A stretch of DNA of 64,000 nucleotides from positions 1,488,001 to 1,552,000 of the forward strand of contig CM062387.1 in assembly GCA_031310005.1 (NCBI GenBank), written 5' to 3'. The notes below the pieces were generated by a model. That model made no database searches and was not told the origin of the DNA. It saw only the letters and a list, made by a program, of their open reading frames with translations. The DNA is from Dactylellina haptotyla. Lineage: Eukaryota; Ascomycota; Orbiliomycetes; Orbiliales; Orbiliaceae. Numbering within the stretch: the stretch's first letter is position 1; each line of letters opens with the position of its first letter. Position numbers and translations under genes: made by a program. Positions 1-10,656 of this stretch are shown here, one piece after another.

Positions 1-3000
1 TAATCTGGTCTTGTAGCCGACGCAATAATGAAGAAAGAAAAAATCAACCGGCTGGTATGCACACCTCCTTTTTAGTTACCTTATAGAGAAAGTGGGTTCG
101 AAATTTACTATAGCATCATTATGATTTTTCGGCTTCTATTGCAGCTGCGGATTTGAGTAACCACCCAAGATAATTGGCTGGCATGATTACAGACTATCCG
201 GAATCCTGGGCCGCTGAATAACGACAAACATGAGGCGTATAGTACCGGACGGCGACCTCGTACCTTTCCATTCCCTGGTATTCAGGGGGGGCCTTATTGT
301 TTTATTATTTTTTCTTTTTTATTCCTACTCTTGATCCGATTATTATCGTTATTTCCATCTGGTAAACCAAGGAATCACGCATCCTACCGATCAACTTGCC
401 AACTTTACCGCAAGCAGCTACCTATATCAGCTAGGTAGACCAATGTGACAGCCGGACGGACCATCCACGTTGTGGATACGGGTGAACTAACACAGAATGT
501 CGCAAATTCTCAGCACTAGAACAACTGACCGATGACCCTGCCAAGTAAGCGAGAGCCGCTGATAGCAGGTCGGTCCGCATGAAAGAACGTTTTCCGAAGG
601 TCGTTCTGTGCATGCCGTTAGAAATGTGCACAAGAGAATGTCATAGATGTCTTCTGATTCGATGTGCCGATTTAGTGGGATCCACTAAAATGCGTCCTTT
701 TTGTGTTGCTTGTCGCTTTCCCACACAAAGTAAGGTTTTTGATTCGTATTAATTGCGTGCGGCAGGCACCGAATCGACACCCTGGGCGTGAGTTTCCGGG
801 CCTCAGGATGTTACTGGAAGGCCACTAAGCTTAGTGGGAGGCAAAACATTTCGTGCTCGAATATCATGTCATTTGGCAGTTTAGCTTCTTCTCCTTGCTC
901 TAAACTTAGAACCTATGATCAGGCCGGCCACAGCTGGGTAGGACTGTGCAGCTGTTGATCTTGATCACATCAGCAGAGCATTTCTCAGCAAGCCTCCAAT
1001 GAAGACCCCGGTGCCCCATTGCGGAAAAAGCTCCCAATTCGAATGGCTCCTCCTGCAACCTTCGGCTACACTTCCATCGATAAGACAGGTTGTGTCGCCA
1101 ATATTTCCGATTTCTCCATTCTCAGAAAACGTGTGGACCTGCAGGTGCCAGTGATGGACGAATCAAATTGGCGAATCGCGTGAGAGGAATTGGAGCCGAT
1201 CGATGTGTGGAGCTTTCGCGAATCTGGCACAAGCCTCATCTCTTCAGCTGGCTCAGCCCCTTCCCCCCTCAATAGGAGTGGCGAAGTCCTAGGATCAACC
1301 CTTGGGGGATAACCCTTCTGGGTGCTGTTGGGCCGAAGTGTCTGAGTCTCAAGCTTAACGACGACAGCAGTTTAGTGGAAGCGAATTGCATCGGCATGAG
1401 CTGAAATGCAAGATTCTCTGTTTCATCACCTTGCACACACACTTTGGGGGGTTTCTCCATCTACCTGAATTTTCTTATGCAATAACGTTAACTGCTATAG
1501 GTTTGGGATGCAGCCTTTTCCAATGTGGAAGCAAGCGGACGGTCCATTTTGAGCTCTGGTGGAACCAACCTCGTTTCTCTTCTCTAGTTTTCGGCGAAAG
1601 TCTTGAGCACGGAGTTCACGGCTAGAACAACTCGCGCACATTCGGTGGACTCCTGCGATGCGCACCAAAAAAGAAAAACAAGTGGGTAAAAACTTGCACA
1701 GAGAATAGGGCGTTGGCTTCTGCATTCCCGGTTGCTTTAGTGCTGGCGGAGCAAATAATACGCAAACTCATTAAGCCACATCCACTAAACCCAACCGGGG
1801 TATCCACCCTTTGGATCCGATTAATTGGAGATCTGAACCTATCGATTGGGTTCCACGATCTGTGGATCTCCGCGTGAGGAAATTACGGTCTCCCAGTACG
1901 CGGGAACCGAAATTCAAGACCCAGGTAAAAAATTCCCGCTGAGGTGATATTGCAATTAATACCAGCGCGGAATACCATTGGGCATCGGAAAAGCAAAGAA
2001 CAAAACGAAGAAAAAGAAAAAGGAAGAGAAAAACTAGAAGAACCTTCCGTCATCAGTGCATGCCCACATGCCGCTCGCTCCCCTGAACTGAAAAAGAAAA
2101 TGGGCTTAGCAACTTTGAGGATGGTACAAACCGATATTTGGCTACGCCGACCTAACGATTTTGAGTTTCAATAGCGAGACTGTCGGAAATAAAAAACCAT
2201 GGGTTGCAGCTGGACAGTTTTTAGCAAGCCACGAGTCGTTGTTGTGGACAAGCAATTGGAGGACGCTAGCAAGTTGATAGCCGAAATAGTGTCTGATACT
2301 ACGGTACGAATGGGAAGTGATTCCAGCACTTACCATGCCATCCGTTCTTCCCTTTTGTGGCCCCACAAAAGATCTTGAACGTCTCGGTCGACTGACATGT
2401 ACGAAAGAACATCCTTGTGGGAAGCACCATCCAATCTAGGCGTTAGGGTTCGACGCAGCTGCACTCTGCGAAAAGTGAGCCGGCATTAAAGTAGTTCCTC
2501 CATTCTCTCAAACGAGAGTCCTGCCCTGTATCCACCACGTATCTGTCCCGTAGCTTTGGATCCAGTTAGGGACGTCCAACCCGGGCCAAAAAAGCATTTT
2601 AACCCTCTTGTATAGCGCGAGAAATTTTGCAAAAAAACTAGCACGCATGCACAATCGCTTCGTACCCCTGCCTCAAAATCCGAAAAGCATCAAGCGGCAT
2701 CTCGCATCTGAGAATCTAGATCTATATATTACCCCACGAGCATCAGGCCGTTCTCTGGCTGTTTCATTGCCTCACTTTGATTCATTTTCTCTATTCCTAG
2801 TCGTCCAGAATTCTCTCTCACCAAGGCGTATCTTTCTATCACGTTAAGGTATCGGAGAATTTATCTGAATCATACCACTCAACTCTCGCAGCTTGAGACA
2901 GAGAACAGCCGTACCGCTCGCGCATCATAGTCCACCGCCACTATTGAGCCTATCCATCCTTGCAACCGCCGTTCCTAGTGTCCTATCCCATAGGTAACGT

Positions 3001-3580
3001 TGGTTCCCCGCGTTGCGTTGTTGAATTACTGTTGGCTGTATTATCTTCGTTGAGACAATCCAGGTTCAAGTGAGGTTTTTGAACCAGGTTCGCGCAGGTA
3101 ATCGTGGAGAAGTCATGAGGCTAATCGTTGGGAAATCGTTGTGGTCGCAGTAGGCTGAACTAGGGCGCATAACTTTCTCGTTACACAAAAGAAAAAAAAT
3201 AACAACAGCCGAAAGATCGCATTCGCGAGAGCGAAGTCACGGGTAGCGGGTAGGTTCACGCGTGGTTCCGAGTCGGCTAGCTGTCGGGCTGCGGAGTTGC
3301 GGCTCCGACTGTTTTCGTTTCAGGTCTCATGTGCACGATTTCTAAATCTCCAACTAGATCTCGAGTTTCAGAAACACCGAAAATTCCTGAGCCAACAGTT
3401 ATTCCAAATTCTGAGGGTGATAGAGAATCAAGAACAACAACTCGCGGTGTTCGATCGGCTAAGGTTTGAACTCTACGTAGAGATTACGGCGTATGCGGAC
3501 GCCCTGTTTGGACGCGGGCTGACACCTTTACCATAGAAATACCCTCAGCTATCTTCGAGACTACTGCTCCTCTTGGAAAA
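1..3580. other. Intergenic stretch, no gene recognised
   Basis: Both strands carry only short open frames, many of them without an ATG, and none looks like a protein. I saw no tRNA-like A/B box pair and no repeat structure. The right end presumably holds the promoter and leader of the gene that starts at 3581. Polypurine runs occur near 1985-2040. Confidence 0.5.
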
Positions 3581-4138
3581 ATGTCCTACCAAAGCCAAGA
3601 CGGCTCACCCCACGGGGACCGACCACGATTCGACATAATCGCCTGGTATCCGCATTACCAATCCTGCCTCAAATACTTCCTAAATACTGCCCAACACTCC
3701 TATCCGTGTCAAGCGCTGGCAGCCTTCCTCAATATCCGCCTACCATACCAACAGTCCGAGCCGGCAAACGAGTACGTCAATATGCCACCCACATCCCCGG
3801 GTCAATCGGGTTCATCTAGAACTAGAAACCAAGTTTGGGTCTCCTTGATCCCTTACATTCGAAGGCTGGTCGCAACGGGATTTGATAAACCTGGCATTTT
3901 GCATGGTTGGTTCGGAGATGACTGGGCTCTGGGCATTGGCCCAATGCACGAGAGTGAGAGGAGGAACTTTTTGTTTGCTGCGAAGAGCGGCGGTTGGTCA
4001 AATGTGAAGAAGGAGTACGACCAAGTTTCGGATGAGGCGATTCCATTCCTGAGACCGCTTGATAATGTTGTAGATGCTGAAGTTCGGGCAGCCGAAGCCT
4101 CGTGGAGCGATTGGTACGTTTCGATGAATTTCAATTAG
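3581..4138 (+). CDS. Conserved fungal hypothetical protein, 185 aa
   Basis: This is a single-exon frame of 185 codons with an ATG in good context (AAA before it). The protein begins polar and then has a compact globular-looking part with many aromatic residues: WYPHYQSCLKYF near residues 23-34, an alanine/leucine helix, then WFGDDW near 110-115, followed by an ERRNFLFAAKSGGW stretch around 126-139. No signal peptide or membrane segment is visible. From memory the pattern WFGDDW...ERRN(Y/F)LFAAKSGGW recurs in uncharacterised ascomycete proteins, so I believe this is a real family member, but I can assign no function. The neighbours are long intergenic regions, so context does not help. The reading frame and composition support coding; the family link is recollection, not a search. 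Confidence 0.65.
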   Translation: MSYQSQDGSPHGDRPRFDIIAWYPHYQSCLKYFLNTAQHSYPCQALAAFLNIRLPYQQSEPANEYVNMPPTSPGQSGSSRTRNQVWVSLIPYIRRLVATGFDKPGILHGWFGDDWALGIGPMHESERRNFLFAAKSGGWSNVKKEYDQVSDEAIPFLRPLDNVVDAEVRAAEASWSDWYVSMNFN

Positions 4139-6389
4139 ACAGAAAAAGTACAATACAATCATAGGACTAACTTTAAATGTTGAAACTAAATCAGGCTCGC
4201 TTTAGAAGATTGGATGTTCCCAAGTCTCGATAGACAGAAATGAGATTCGCTTCGGGGAATTGAAACGACAAGAATGCATGTCGCAAGTTCCTATATTTTG
4301 CGAACTACTCTTCATGATATCACCAACTGTCAGGTTTTGCGGCTTAAATCCGTATGTGTTGGGTTATCAAAAATACAACATCTTGCGTGCACCGGAGGCA
4401 CCGTGCGTGGCTCCAGATGCTGGCGGCACATGCTACTATTCTTCCATTATTAGAAGCTGCTAACTCGATATTTGTTGCTGCTCTTTTCCAGTTTGTTATA
4501 TTCTTTTCATTCGTTCTAAGCCAATGCTTTAGCGATATCGATATCATTTTGTAATTTAGCGGTCCTGCGTGACAGTCTCATCATTCGTTCTGCTACTAGC
4601 TACTCTTTCATCTTTTTCATATAGCTACATTTGCCTAATTCTAGCTTGCGAGTTAAATTCGGAAAACTCCCGTTAAACTTTTAAATTTTGTCTAAAGTGG
4701 ATCTAGGGCCTTGCATTGGCGTCCGTGTGGATACGCTCTGGACTCGTATCTAACGGCAATGCATACAATGCAGAAATTTATACGATAGTACTAGCTTCGA
4801 TCTCAGCGGATACCTGTAAATCCATGAAGATCGCCGCCAAATCTTAACCATATCGTAACCAATCAGACGTTTACGGGTCTCAACTAGACCTCATCCTGAC
4901 TAAAAGACTGTGAATACAACATCGAAATCTTACTTTACCATCTTTAAACCTCCCAATCAACTGGCCAAAGAGCTGCGTTACGATCGCTATGACCCCAAGG
5001 CCACTGGATAGATCGATCGGAATACGTATTTCAGATTCTTTCTCAGCATGCCAATTTTCTTTTTCGAACTAGTAAAATGGCATTGATATCGTATTAAATG
5101 GCAAGCTATAAAAAAGGATTGCGCAAACGTGGATTGGACGCCATGGACCTGCTTCCGTGGGTCAGCGTTAACGCGTTTTTAACGTTACACGAGACTGATC
5201 CAAAGATACGGTCTACGATGATTTTGGTGGTTAGAGTCGAAGCATCGAATAAATATTTCCTCACAGACGCTGGCCTCCACATTTCCACATTTGGAAATAT
5301 TTTTTCGCACTCGCCACTCGCTCGTGTGCACACCTGATGGGACCTCCACGCTGACACGCCTCGGATTTTTGTGTTGCGGCGAGCTCATCGCGTTCTCACG
5401 TAACTCAAATGGACTCCGTCCCGACTTCACCCGATCAACAGCGAGATCGCAACACTAACTTCGAGGGATAATTCACCTCAGTGAGTAAATTGCGACTCAG
5501 AGTCGCCGTTTCCTTAGAATTTATCTAATCAGATTCAATCCGTCGAGCTCCTTCAGCGCAGAAGTCCGAACGAGAAGAGAACAAGCCTGGGCGATGTTCA
5601 TCGGCGTATTACGAGGATCGAGGGTAAAACACCCCGTTGGTTTTACGTAGCTCTTATGCAAAGCTTTGACGTGAGCTAAACTCTTCGCACGAGCAGATAT
5701 ACCAGATCTGGTGTGGCTAGGGTTTGGCCGGCTCTCTGGCGCTGAAGCTCAGGCAGAAAATTTTCGCTTGGAACGGCGTCCTCGCCTAGCCTCATATTTG
5801 CGGCACGGATTGCCCTCCAGTCGGCATGCGATATCGGGCTGGGAACATTACTCGGTGCACGTTGTGCTAGCCCCGAATCTCGCTGGTGCCGAATCTTCTT
5901 TGCTCCCCTCTCGGTCGAGTTTGTAAGACGAGAGCTATGGTTTTTTCGGGTATCTCCTCTCTTACCCGCCAGTTTCTTAGCTCCTCTAATGTAATAGCAG
6001 CTCGAAACTAAGGCCCGTCGAAGCTTCAATGAGGAGCTAAGGCGATGCACAAGGGATGGGGGGTTCCCTGCTGCAGCAACCCGCAAGAATTTTCCCTGGC
6101 ACAAACTGTCCGACAGTGCGGTTTTCCGTCGAATAATGTTGCGTCCAGATCCGCACAGGGGTCCCGAAGGGTGCAGTTTTTCCATTAGAGGATCTGTGAT
6201 AAGGCATGAGACTAACGCAAGCCATGGAAAGAAAAAACTATTATCGGCGACGGAAAACCGAGCTATGACGAAAAGAAAAGCCCCTCCTGCCTGTCGCACG
6301 CAGAAAAAAATACGCGTGGGCTTGACCACTCATTGGAGAATTGTTTCAACTTTCCTTCGCCATCTGCGGCTGGAACATTCGGACGCGCT

Positions 6390-6402
6390 TTATCTGTTTA
6401 TC
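6390..6402 (-). promoter_or_regulatory. Paired GATA-factor sites upstream of NADP-GDH
   Basis: Two TTATC pentamers at 6390-6394 and 6398-6402 read on the minus strand as TGATAA and AGATAA, both perfect HGATAR sites. Fungal nitrogen regulators of the AreA/NIT2 family typically act through closely spaced HGATAR pairs. They lie about 690 bases before the glutamate dehydrogenase ATG. A single further HGATAR site lies at 6240-6245 (minus strand) and one at 6887-6892 (plus strand). Function is inferred from the motif and the downstream gene. Confidence 0.4.
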
Positions 6403-6909
6403 AGGGTGAAAAAAGCTGCCCCTCTTTCTGCATGCCTCATGCGATACTCGACAGGAAAAATTTTGCCTCTCGTAACCACTGAATTGCATGCAAGCGACAT
6501 GCACACACTATCGATTAGAACTAAGAAGCTTAACCAGACGGGGCGAAGACGTCGGGATTTTCGTGCCACTCGGCTAGCTTTACAGAACATCAGGCGTGGG
6601 GTGCCTTTATGTTTCTGATATCTAATGCATACCGAATAACCCCTCCACCACAAGCTTTTTCCGCAACCCACTCGCATGCTCAACCAAACATGGAAACCCC
6701 GCGGGAGTATCGAGCGTAATAGTGCTTTATCATATCGCACACCACTTTCGGCTCACTCTGTGTTGTCTTTCAGTCAAGCGGATGCCGTAAAAGGTGGGAT
6801 ATTGCTTCTTCAGAGGTAATTTTCGAGACGCCGAATACGCTGCTCCGATTTTTTCCCGATTTGGATTCCGCATTGCAATTCCGTATTGATAATATGGCGG
6901 GACGATGGA

Positions 6910-6917
6910 TATATAAA
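6910..6917 (+). promoter_or_regulatory. TATA box of NADP-GDH gene
   Basis: The octamer TATATAAA lies about 175 bases before the start codon at 7092. It is followed by a pyrimidine-rich stretch (CTTTCTTTTCT near 6949-6957) in which transcription could begin, which would leave a leader of roughly 130-150 bases. A strong TATA box fits a highly expressed metabolic gene. Confidence 0.5.
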
Positions 6918-7091
6918 GAGGAGCTTCGTGACCCCTCATCAGGAGCTTTCTTTTCTGGAGACCGTGCTTCACAACTTCGAAACATCGTTTAGCAAGAATC
7001 AATGTACTGCTCTCGAAACCGGACAATCTTCAAACTACTCTTCTAAAACATAAACTCTTTTCTAAACCGAAAAAGGAATACCTTAGCCAAG

Positions 7092-8533
7092 ATGTCCAAC
7101 CTTCCATCCGAGCCAGAGTTCGAGCAGGCCTACAATGAGCTTGTCTCCACCCTTGATGCCAGCAGCCTGTTCGAAAAGCACCCAGAATACAGAACCGGCT
7201 TGAAGGTCGTTTCTATTCCAGAGCGTGTTATTCAATTCAGAGTTGTTTGGGAAGATGACAAGGGCGAACTCCAAGTCAACAGGTAAGACAAAGCCACCAT
7301 AAAGCTAGCTTCAAGGAACCGAGTATATTCTAACATAGTCTTTAACACAGGGGTTTCCGTGTTCAATTTAACTCCGCTCTCGGCCCATACAAGGGCGGTC
7401 TCCGATTCCACCCCACCGTCAATCTGTCCATCCTCAAGTTCTTGGGTTTTGAACAAATCTTCAAGAATGCCTTGACTGGCTTGAGCATGGGTGGTGGTAA
7501 GGGTGGTTCCGACTTCGACCCCAAGGGCCGCAGCGATAACGAGATCCGACGATTCTGCCAGTCCTTCATGCGCGAACTCTCGAAACACATCGGCGCCGAC
7601 ACTGACGTTCCAGCTGGTGATATCGGTGTTGGTGGTCGCGAAATCGGATACCTCTTCGGTGCTTACAAGAACTACAGAAACCTCTGGGAGGGCGTCTTGA
7701 CCGGTAAGGGAGCTACCTGGGGTGGATCTCTCGCCAGACCTGAAGCCACCGGTTACGGATTGGTCTACTACGTCAACCACATGATCCAGCACCGCACAAA
7801 CGGCGCTGAAACCTTCGCTGGAAAGCGCGTCGCAATCTCTGGTTCTGGAAACGTCGCTCAATACGCCGCCCTTAAAGTTCTCGAACTCGGTGGTTATGTC
7901 GTCTCTCTGTCGGACTCCAAGGGAGCCCTCGTCCTTGCTGGGGACGCCAAGTCCTTCTCGAAAGAGGAGGTTGAGAAGATCGCCTCCCTCAAGTTGAAGC
8001 ACGGATATCTTACTGAAATCCACGCCTCCGATAGCGAGTTCACCTCGAAGTTCAAGTACGTCGAGGGTGCACGCCCGTGGTTGCAAGTCGGAGAAGTCGA
8101 TGTTGCCCTTCCATCTGCTACCCAGAACGAGGTCTCGAAAGAAGAAGCCGAAGGTTTGATCGCTGCTGGATGCAAGTACATCGCCGAGGGATCCAACATG
8201 GGTTCCACCCAAGGCGCTATCGATGTCTTCGAGGCCAATAGAAAAGAGGGTGGCCAGATCTGGTACGCTCCAGGAAAGGCCGCCAACATGGGTGGTGTCG
8301 CTGTCTCTGGTCTCGAAATGGCACAGAACTCTTCTCGTGTCAGCTGGACCTTCGAGGAGGTCGATGCCAAGCTCGCCAACATCATGGAGACTGGTTTCAA
8401 GATCTGCTTGGATACCGCGAAGAGCTACATCCCAGCTAAGGAAGGCGAGCTTCCATCTTTGGTTGGCGGTGCCAACATTGCTGGATTCGTGAAGGTCATT
8501 GAGGCCATGCACAACCACGGCGACTGGTACTAG
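7092..8533 (+). CDS. gdhA: NADP-specific glutamate dehydrogenase
   Basis: The enzyme makes L-glutamate from 2-oxoglutarate, ammonium and NADPH, the main ammonium-assimilating step in fungi (cytosolic). Exons are 7092-7282 and 7351-8533; the 68-nt intron has GTAAGA...CAG borders and splits an Arg codon. The 457-residue product matches the usual 450-460. Visible active-site elements are YKGG (Lys78), GGGKGG with the catalytic Lys114, VPAGD with Asp154, and the Rossmann loop GSGNVA (228-233) followed by SDSKG, whose Ser fits NADP preference. Codon use is strongly biased, consistent with high expression, and this bias creates long shadow frames on the other strand. An AATAAA at 8655-8660 could direct 3' end formation. 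The gene is convergent with the three-TM orphan at 8723-9499. Confidence 0.97.
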
Positions 8534-8654
8534 ATACCGGTATTTCCTTCGTAGTTTATATTTTAATTCAAGTACTGGTTAGGGTTACAGGACTGGGTCT
8601 GGTGGGGGCGTTTTTGTAAATAGTTCAGATTTTAGCCACATCTCAGATAATTCA

Positions 8655-8660
8655 AATAAA
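8655..8660 (+). terminator. Putative polyadenylation signal of NADP-GDH
   Basis: AATAAA lies 122 bases after the glutamate dehydrogenase stop codon in an A-rich context. Fungal polyadenylation signals are loose, so this is suggestive only. Confidence 0.35.
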
Positions 8661-8722
8661 TTGAATCAAATAACAAACAAATCGACTTCTACAAGCGAAG
8701 ATTATACATATTCGTTATTAGT

Positions 8723-9499
8723 TTAATACTTTTGAAGCCAAGAGAAAACACACATGCCAATCTCTATGGTTAATAGTGATACAAGAATAGCCTCCAAGTT
8801 CCTCACGTATAGAATATGAGCTTGGATAGGATACTGATCTTCGGTCTGGAGGCATACCGGAGTGGAGCGCTTTTCTCTTATAACTAGGTTCCTGAGAATC
8901 CGCTTCGCTTGGAAAATGGCTCCGGCGCGGCAGCTGTAAGCAATGAAGGACAATCCGACACATATTGTCTCGGTTATTCTTGCCTCTCGTCTACTTTCAG
9001 CAGAGAAATGTGGGCGAAAGTCTAGGAGCGCGAAGGAAAGTGTTATAGTCCAAGTCATGAATATGACAAGAAAACTGAGGGTTGCGGCAAGGCCAATATA
9101 GACATAACGCTTGTGAGTATGATAATCAGGCTCAAGTGATGAAGCTGATGGCAAACCGAATATCAGTACATATAAGAATCTATTTTATCGAGTATTTTGA
9201 CTATAGGTAGTTTCTTTTAAATGAAGAAACAGGGAACTGGAAAGATCGGACTCACAACGAAGCTGTTTCTCCTCATCTTGAGAATCTACGGTGTACCCTC
9301 TACTCCCAATTTCTGGCCGAACACTACTGGATGGTGTCCTAATAAGCGCGGGAGGCGGGAGGATAGGTGATTCGAAAGAATATGGCGGCAAGTCATTCTG
9401 AACGTGACTCGTGGGAAACCTATATCCTTCGGCAAATAGATCCGTAGAGTCGTGCTGCTGATGGTAAAACGCTTTGTATCTGTAGAGTTCTGCTTGCAT
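8723..9499 (-). CDS. Uncharacterised membrane protein, 221 aa, two exons
   Basis: Two minus-strand frames join cleanly: exon 1 is 9499 down to 9256 and exon 2 is 9144 down to 8723. The 111-nt intron has a GTGAGT donor, a CTGAT branch point and a CAG acceptor, and the phases match (666 coding nt in all). The first 81 residues are polar and proline/serine-rich and look cytosolic. Three hydrophobic segments follow at about 96-123, 140-158 and 199-218, the last almost at the C-terminus (ends SWLQKY). There is no signal peptide. I do not recognise a family. Support comes from the precise splice consensus plus the clustering of hydrophobic segments in exon 2. It is convergent with NADP-GDH, with 189 bases between stop codons. 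A lineage-restricted membrane protein is the most that can be said. Confidence 0.55.
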
Positions 9500-10484
9500 G
9501 GTGTGTAAGATAGCACTTTCAGATCAGACGTATAGGGAAATTAAAGGGTAGCGATCGTGGTATCAATGATAATGGATGATCTGATATAGGGATACACTCG
9601 GGAGCATGTGAAGGACCGTCGCATATTGACTATTTTATACCCACGGCGATCTAGGATTGTTTCGGGATGCATTGGTCTAGGGATATTCACTCGAATTTGA
9701 CACACTGTAGCGGATATAACAGCTGAAAGGCGATGTATACAGTTTGATTTACACCAAGGAAATATGCAGCTATTCTGCGACGAGAAGATATTCTTTGTTT
9801 TGGCGAAGGGATGAACGGGCTCGAAATGCGTTGCGGCGAGATTCTGCAACGAACTAATTGGGAAAGGAATGGTATCCAAGATATGATTTTCAGCCTCAGA
9901 GGGTTTGAAGGAGGTCCAGGGCTATCAATGGCTTCGGTCGGCTTGTCAGGTTTGGCCTTTGTGAGCCTCTAATGCCGTTTTATGCCTTGGATTATTAACT
10001 TACTATACCTACATGATGTATCACTACGTAGACAATTAGCCTGCACAACATACAATTGAACAATAACAGATTACAGATGAGTTCGGCTAAGCCGAATTAC
10101 CTGCTAACGAGTCGACAGTAACTCGAGTCAGTCGACAGCCTGACTTGACGTGAAGTACCGTCTCCCAGCACTGGCCAGCCAGAGCGACCTCCAACCACGG
10201 GTCCGAGATGTGTTGTCTGTGGGGAAGCCAGGCTAGCCCGGTAGTTGACTGCGGGGAACGGAGCCAATTCAGGCCTCGAAAATAGGCCGCGGCCTTCGAA
10301 TTTGGACCTCCCAGCGGCCTGATTTGGGCAAAGATTCTTCCTGCGGCGACGCTTGTGATTACCTTTCCAGCCGCGGCATAGTGAGACCATACCAGAGCCC
10401 TGCGTTCTTGTTTCGCCTCCCCCATACCTACACTTTTGCAGAACAGAAGGTCCATAGCCGAGATCTGGAGAGGAAGGCGGAATT

Positions 10485-10494
10485 TAAATATATA
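10485..10494 (+). promoter_or_regulatory. TATA element of SCP2-thiolase gene
   Basis: TAAATATATA lies about 165 bases before the ATG at 10657, and a second ATATAT run follows near 10516. This is the only clear AT-rich core-promoter element in an otherwise GC-rich upstream region. Confidence 0.4.
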
Positions 10495-10504
10495 TCGCGG
10501 ACTC

Positions 10505-10510
10505 CCTCGG
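10505..10510 (+). promoter_or_regulatory. CCTCGG motif, possible fatty-acid response element
   Basis: CCTCGG is the core bound by FarA/FarB-type Zn2Cys6 regulators that induce peroxisomal beta-oxidation genes in Aspergillus. Here it lies between the TATA element and the start codon of a thiolase of the lipid-oxidation type. A hexamer occurs often by chance; only its position before a fitting gene makes it noteworthy. Confidence 0.3.
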
Positions 10511-10656
10511 TTTCAATATATCTTGGGCTTCCCCAGAGATCTTGTCACGGAACATATACTGTCGTACCTTCACGTATCCTATCAGATCCGTGCACTACGT
10601 CGCATCCATACAATTTGAGATAAACATCCCCGAGTACCAAAGACATTACTTTCAAG

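Larger units (their letters stand above)
4139..7091. other. Intergenic stretch including the NADP-GDH promoter
   Basis: No gene is supportable. A minus-strand open frame at 5676-6329 has no ATG at its start and is crossed by a plus-strand frame at 6136-6618; neither resembles a protein. The right-hand 900 bases contain GATA-type sites and a TATA box that fit the glutamate dehydrogenase promoter and are listed separately. Confidence 0.55.
9500..10656. other. Intergenic region and SCP2-thiolase promoter
   Basis: The left half holds a minus-strand open frame (9541-9879) with no recognisable protein character. The stretch 10090-10450 is GC-rich compared with its surroundings and includes CCAAT at 10263-10267. 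The last 170 bases carry a TATA element and a CCTCGG hexamer, listed separately. Confidence 0.5.

Noticed and set aside
5676-6329. 217-codon minus-strand frame
   Set aside because: Begins with GTG, has no early ATG, overlaps a plus-strand frame and lacks protein character.
7232-8518. 428-codon open frame on the minus strand across NADP-GDH
   Set aside because: It lies opposite a highly biased coding sequence and spans the intron; strong third-position bias opens the antisense frame. No protein family character.
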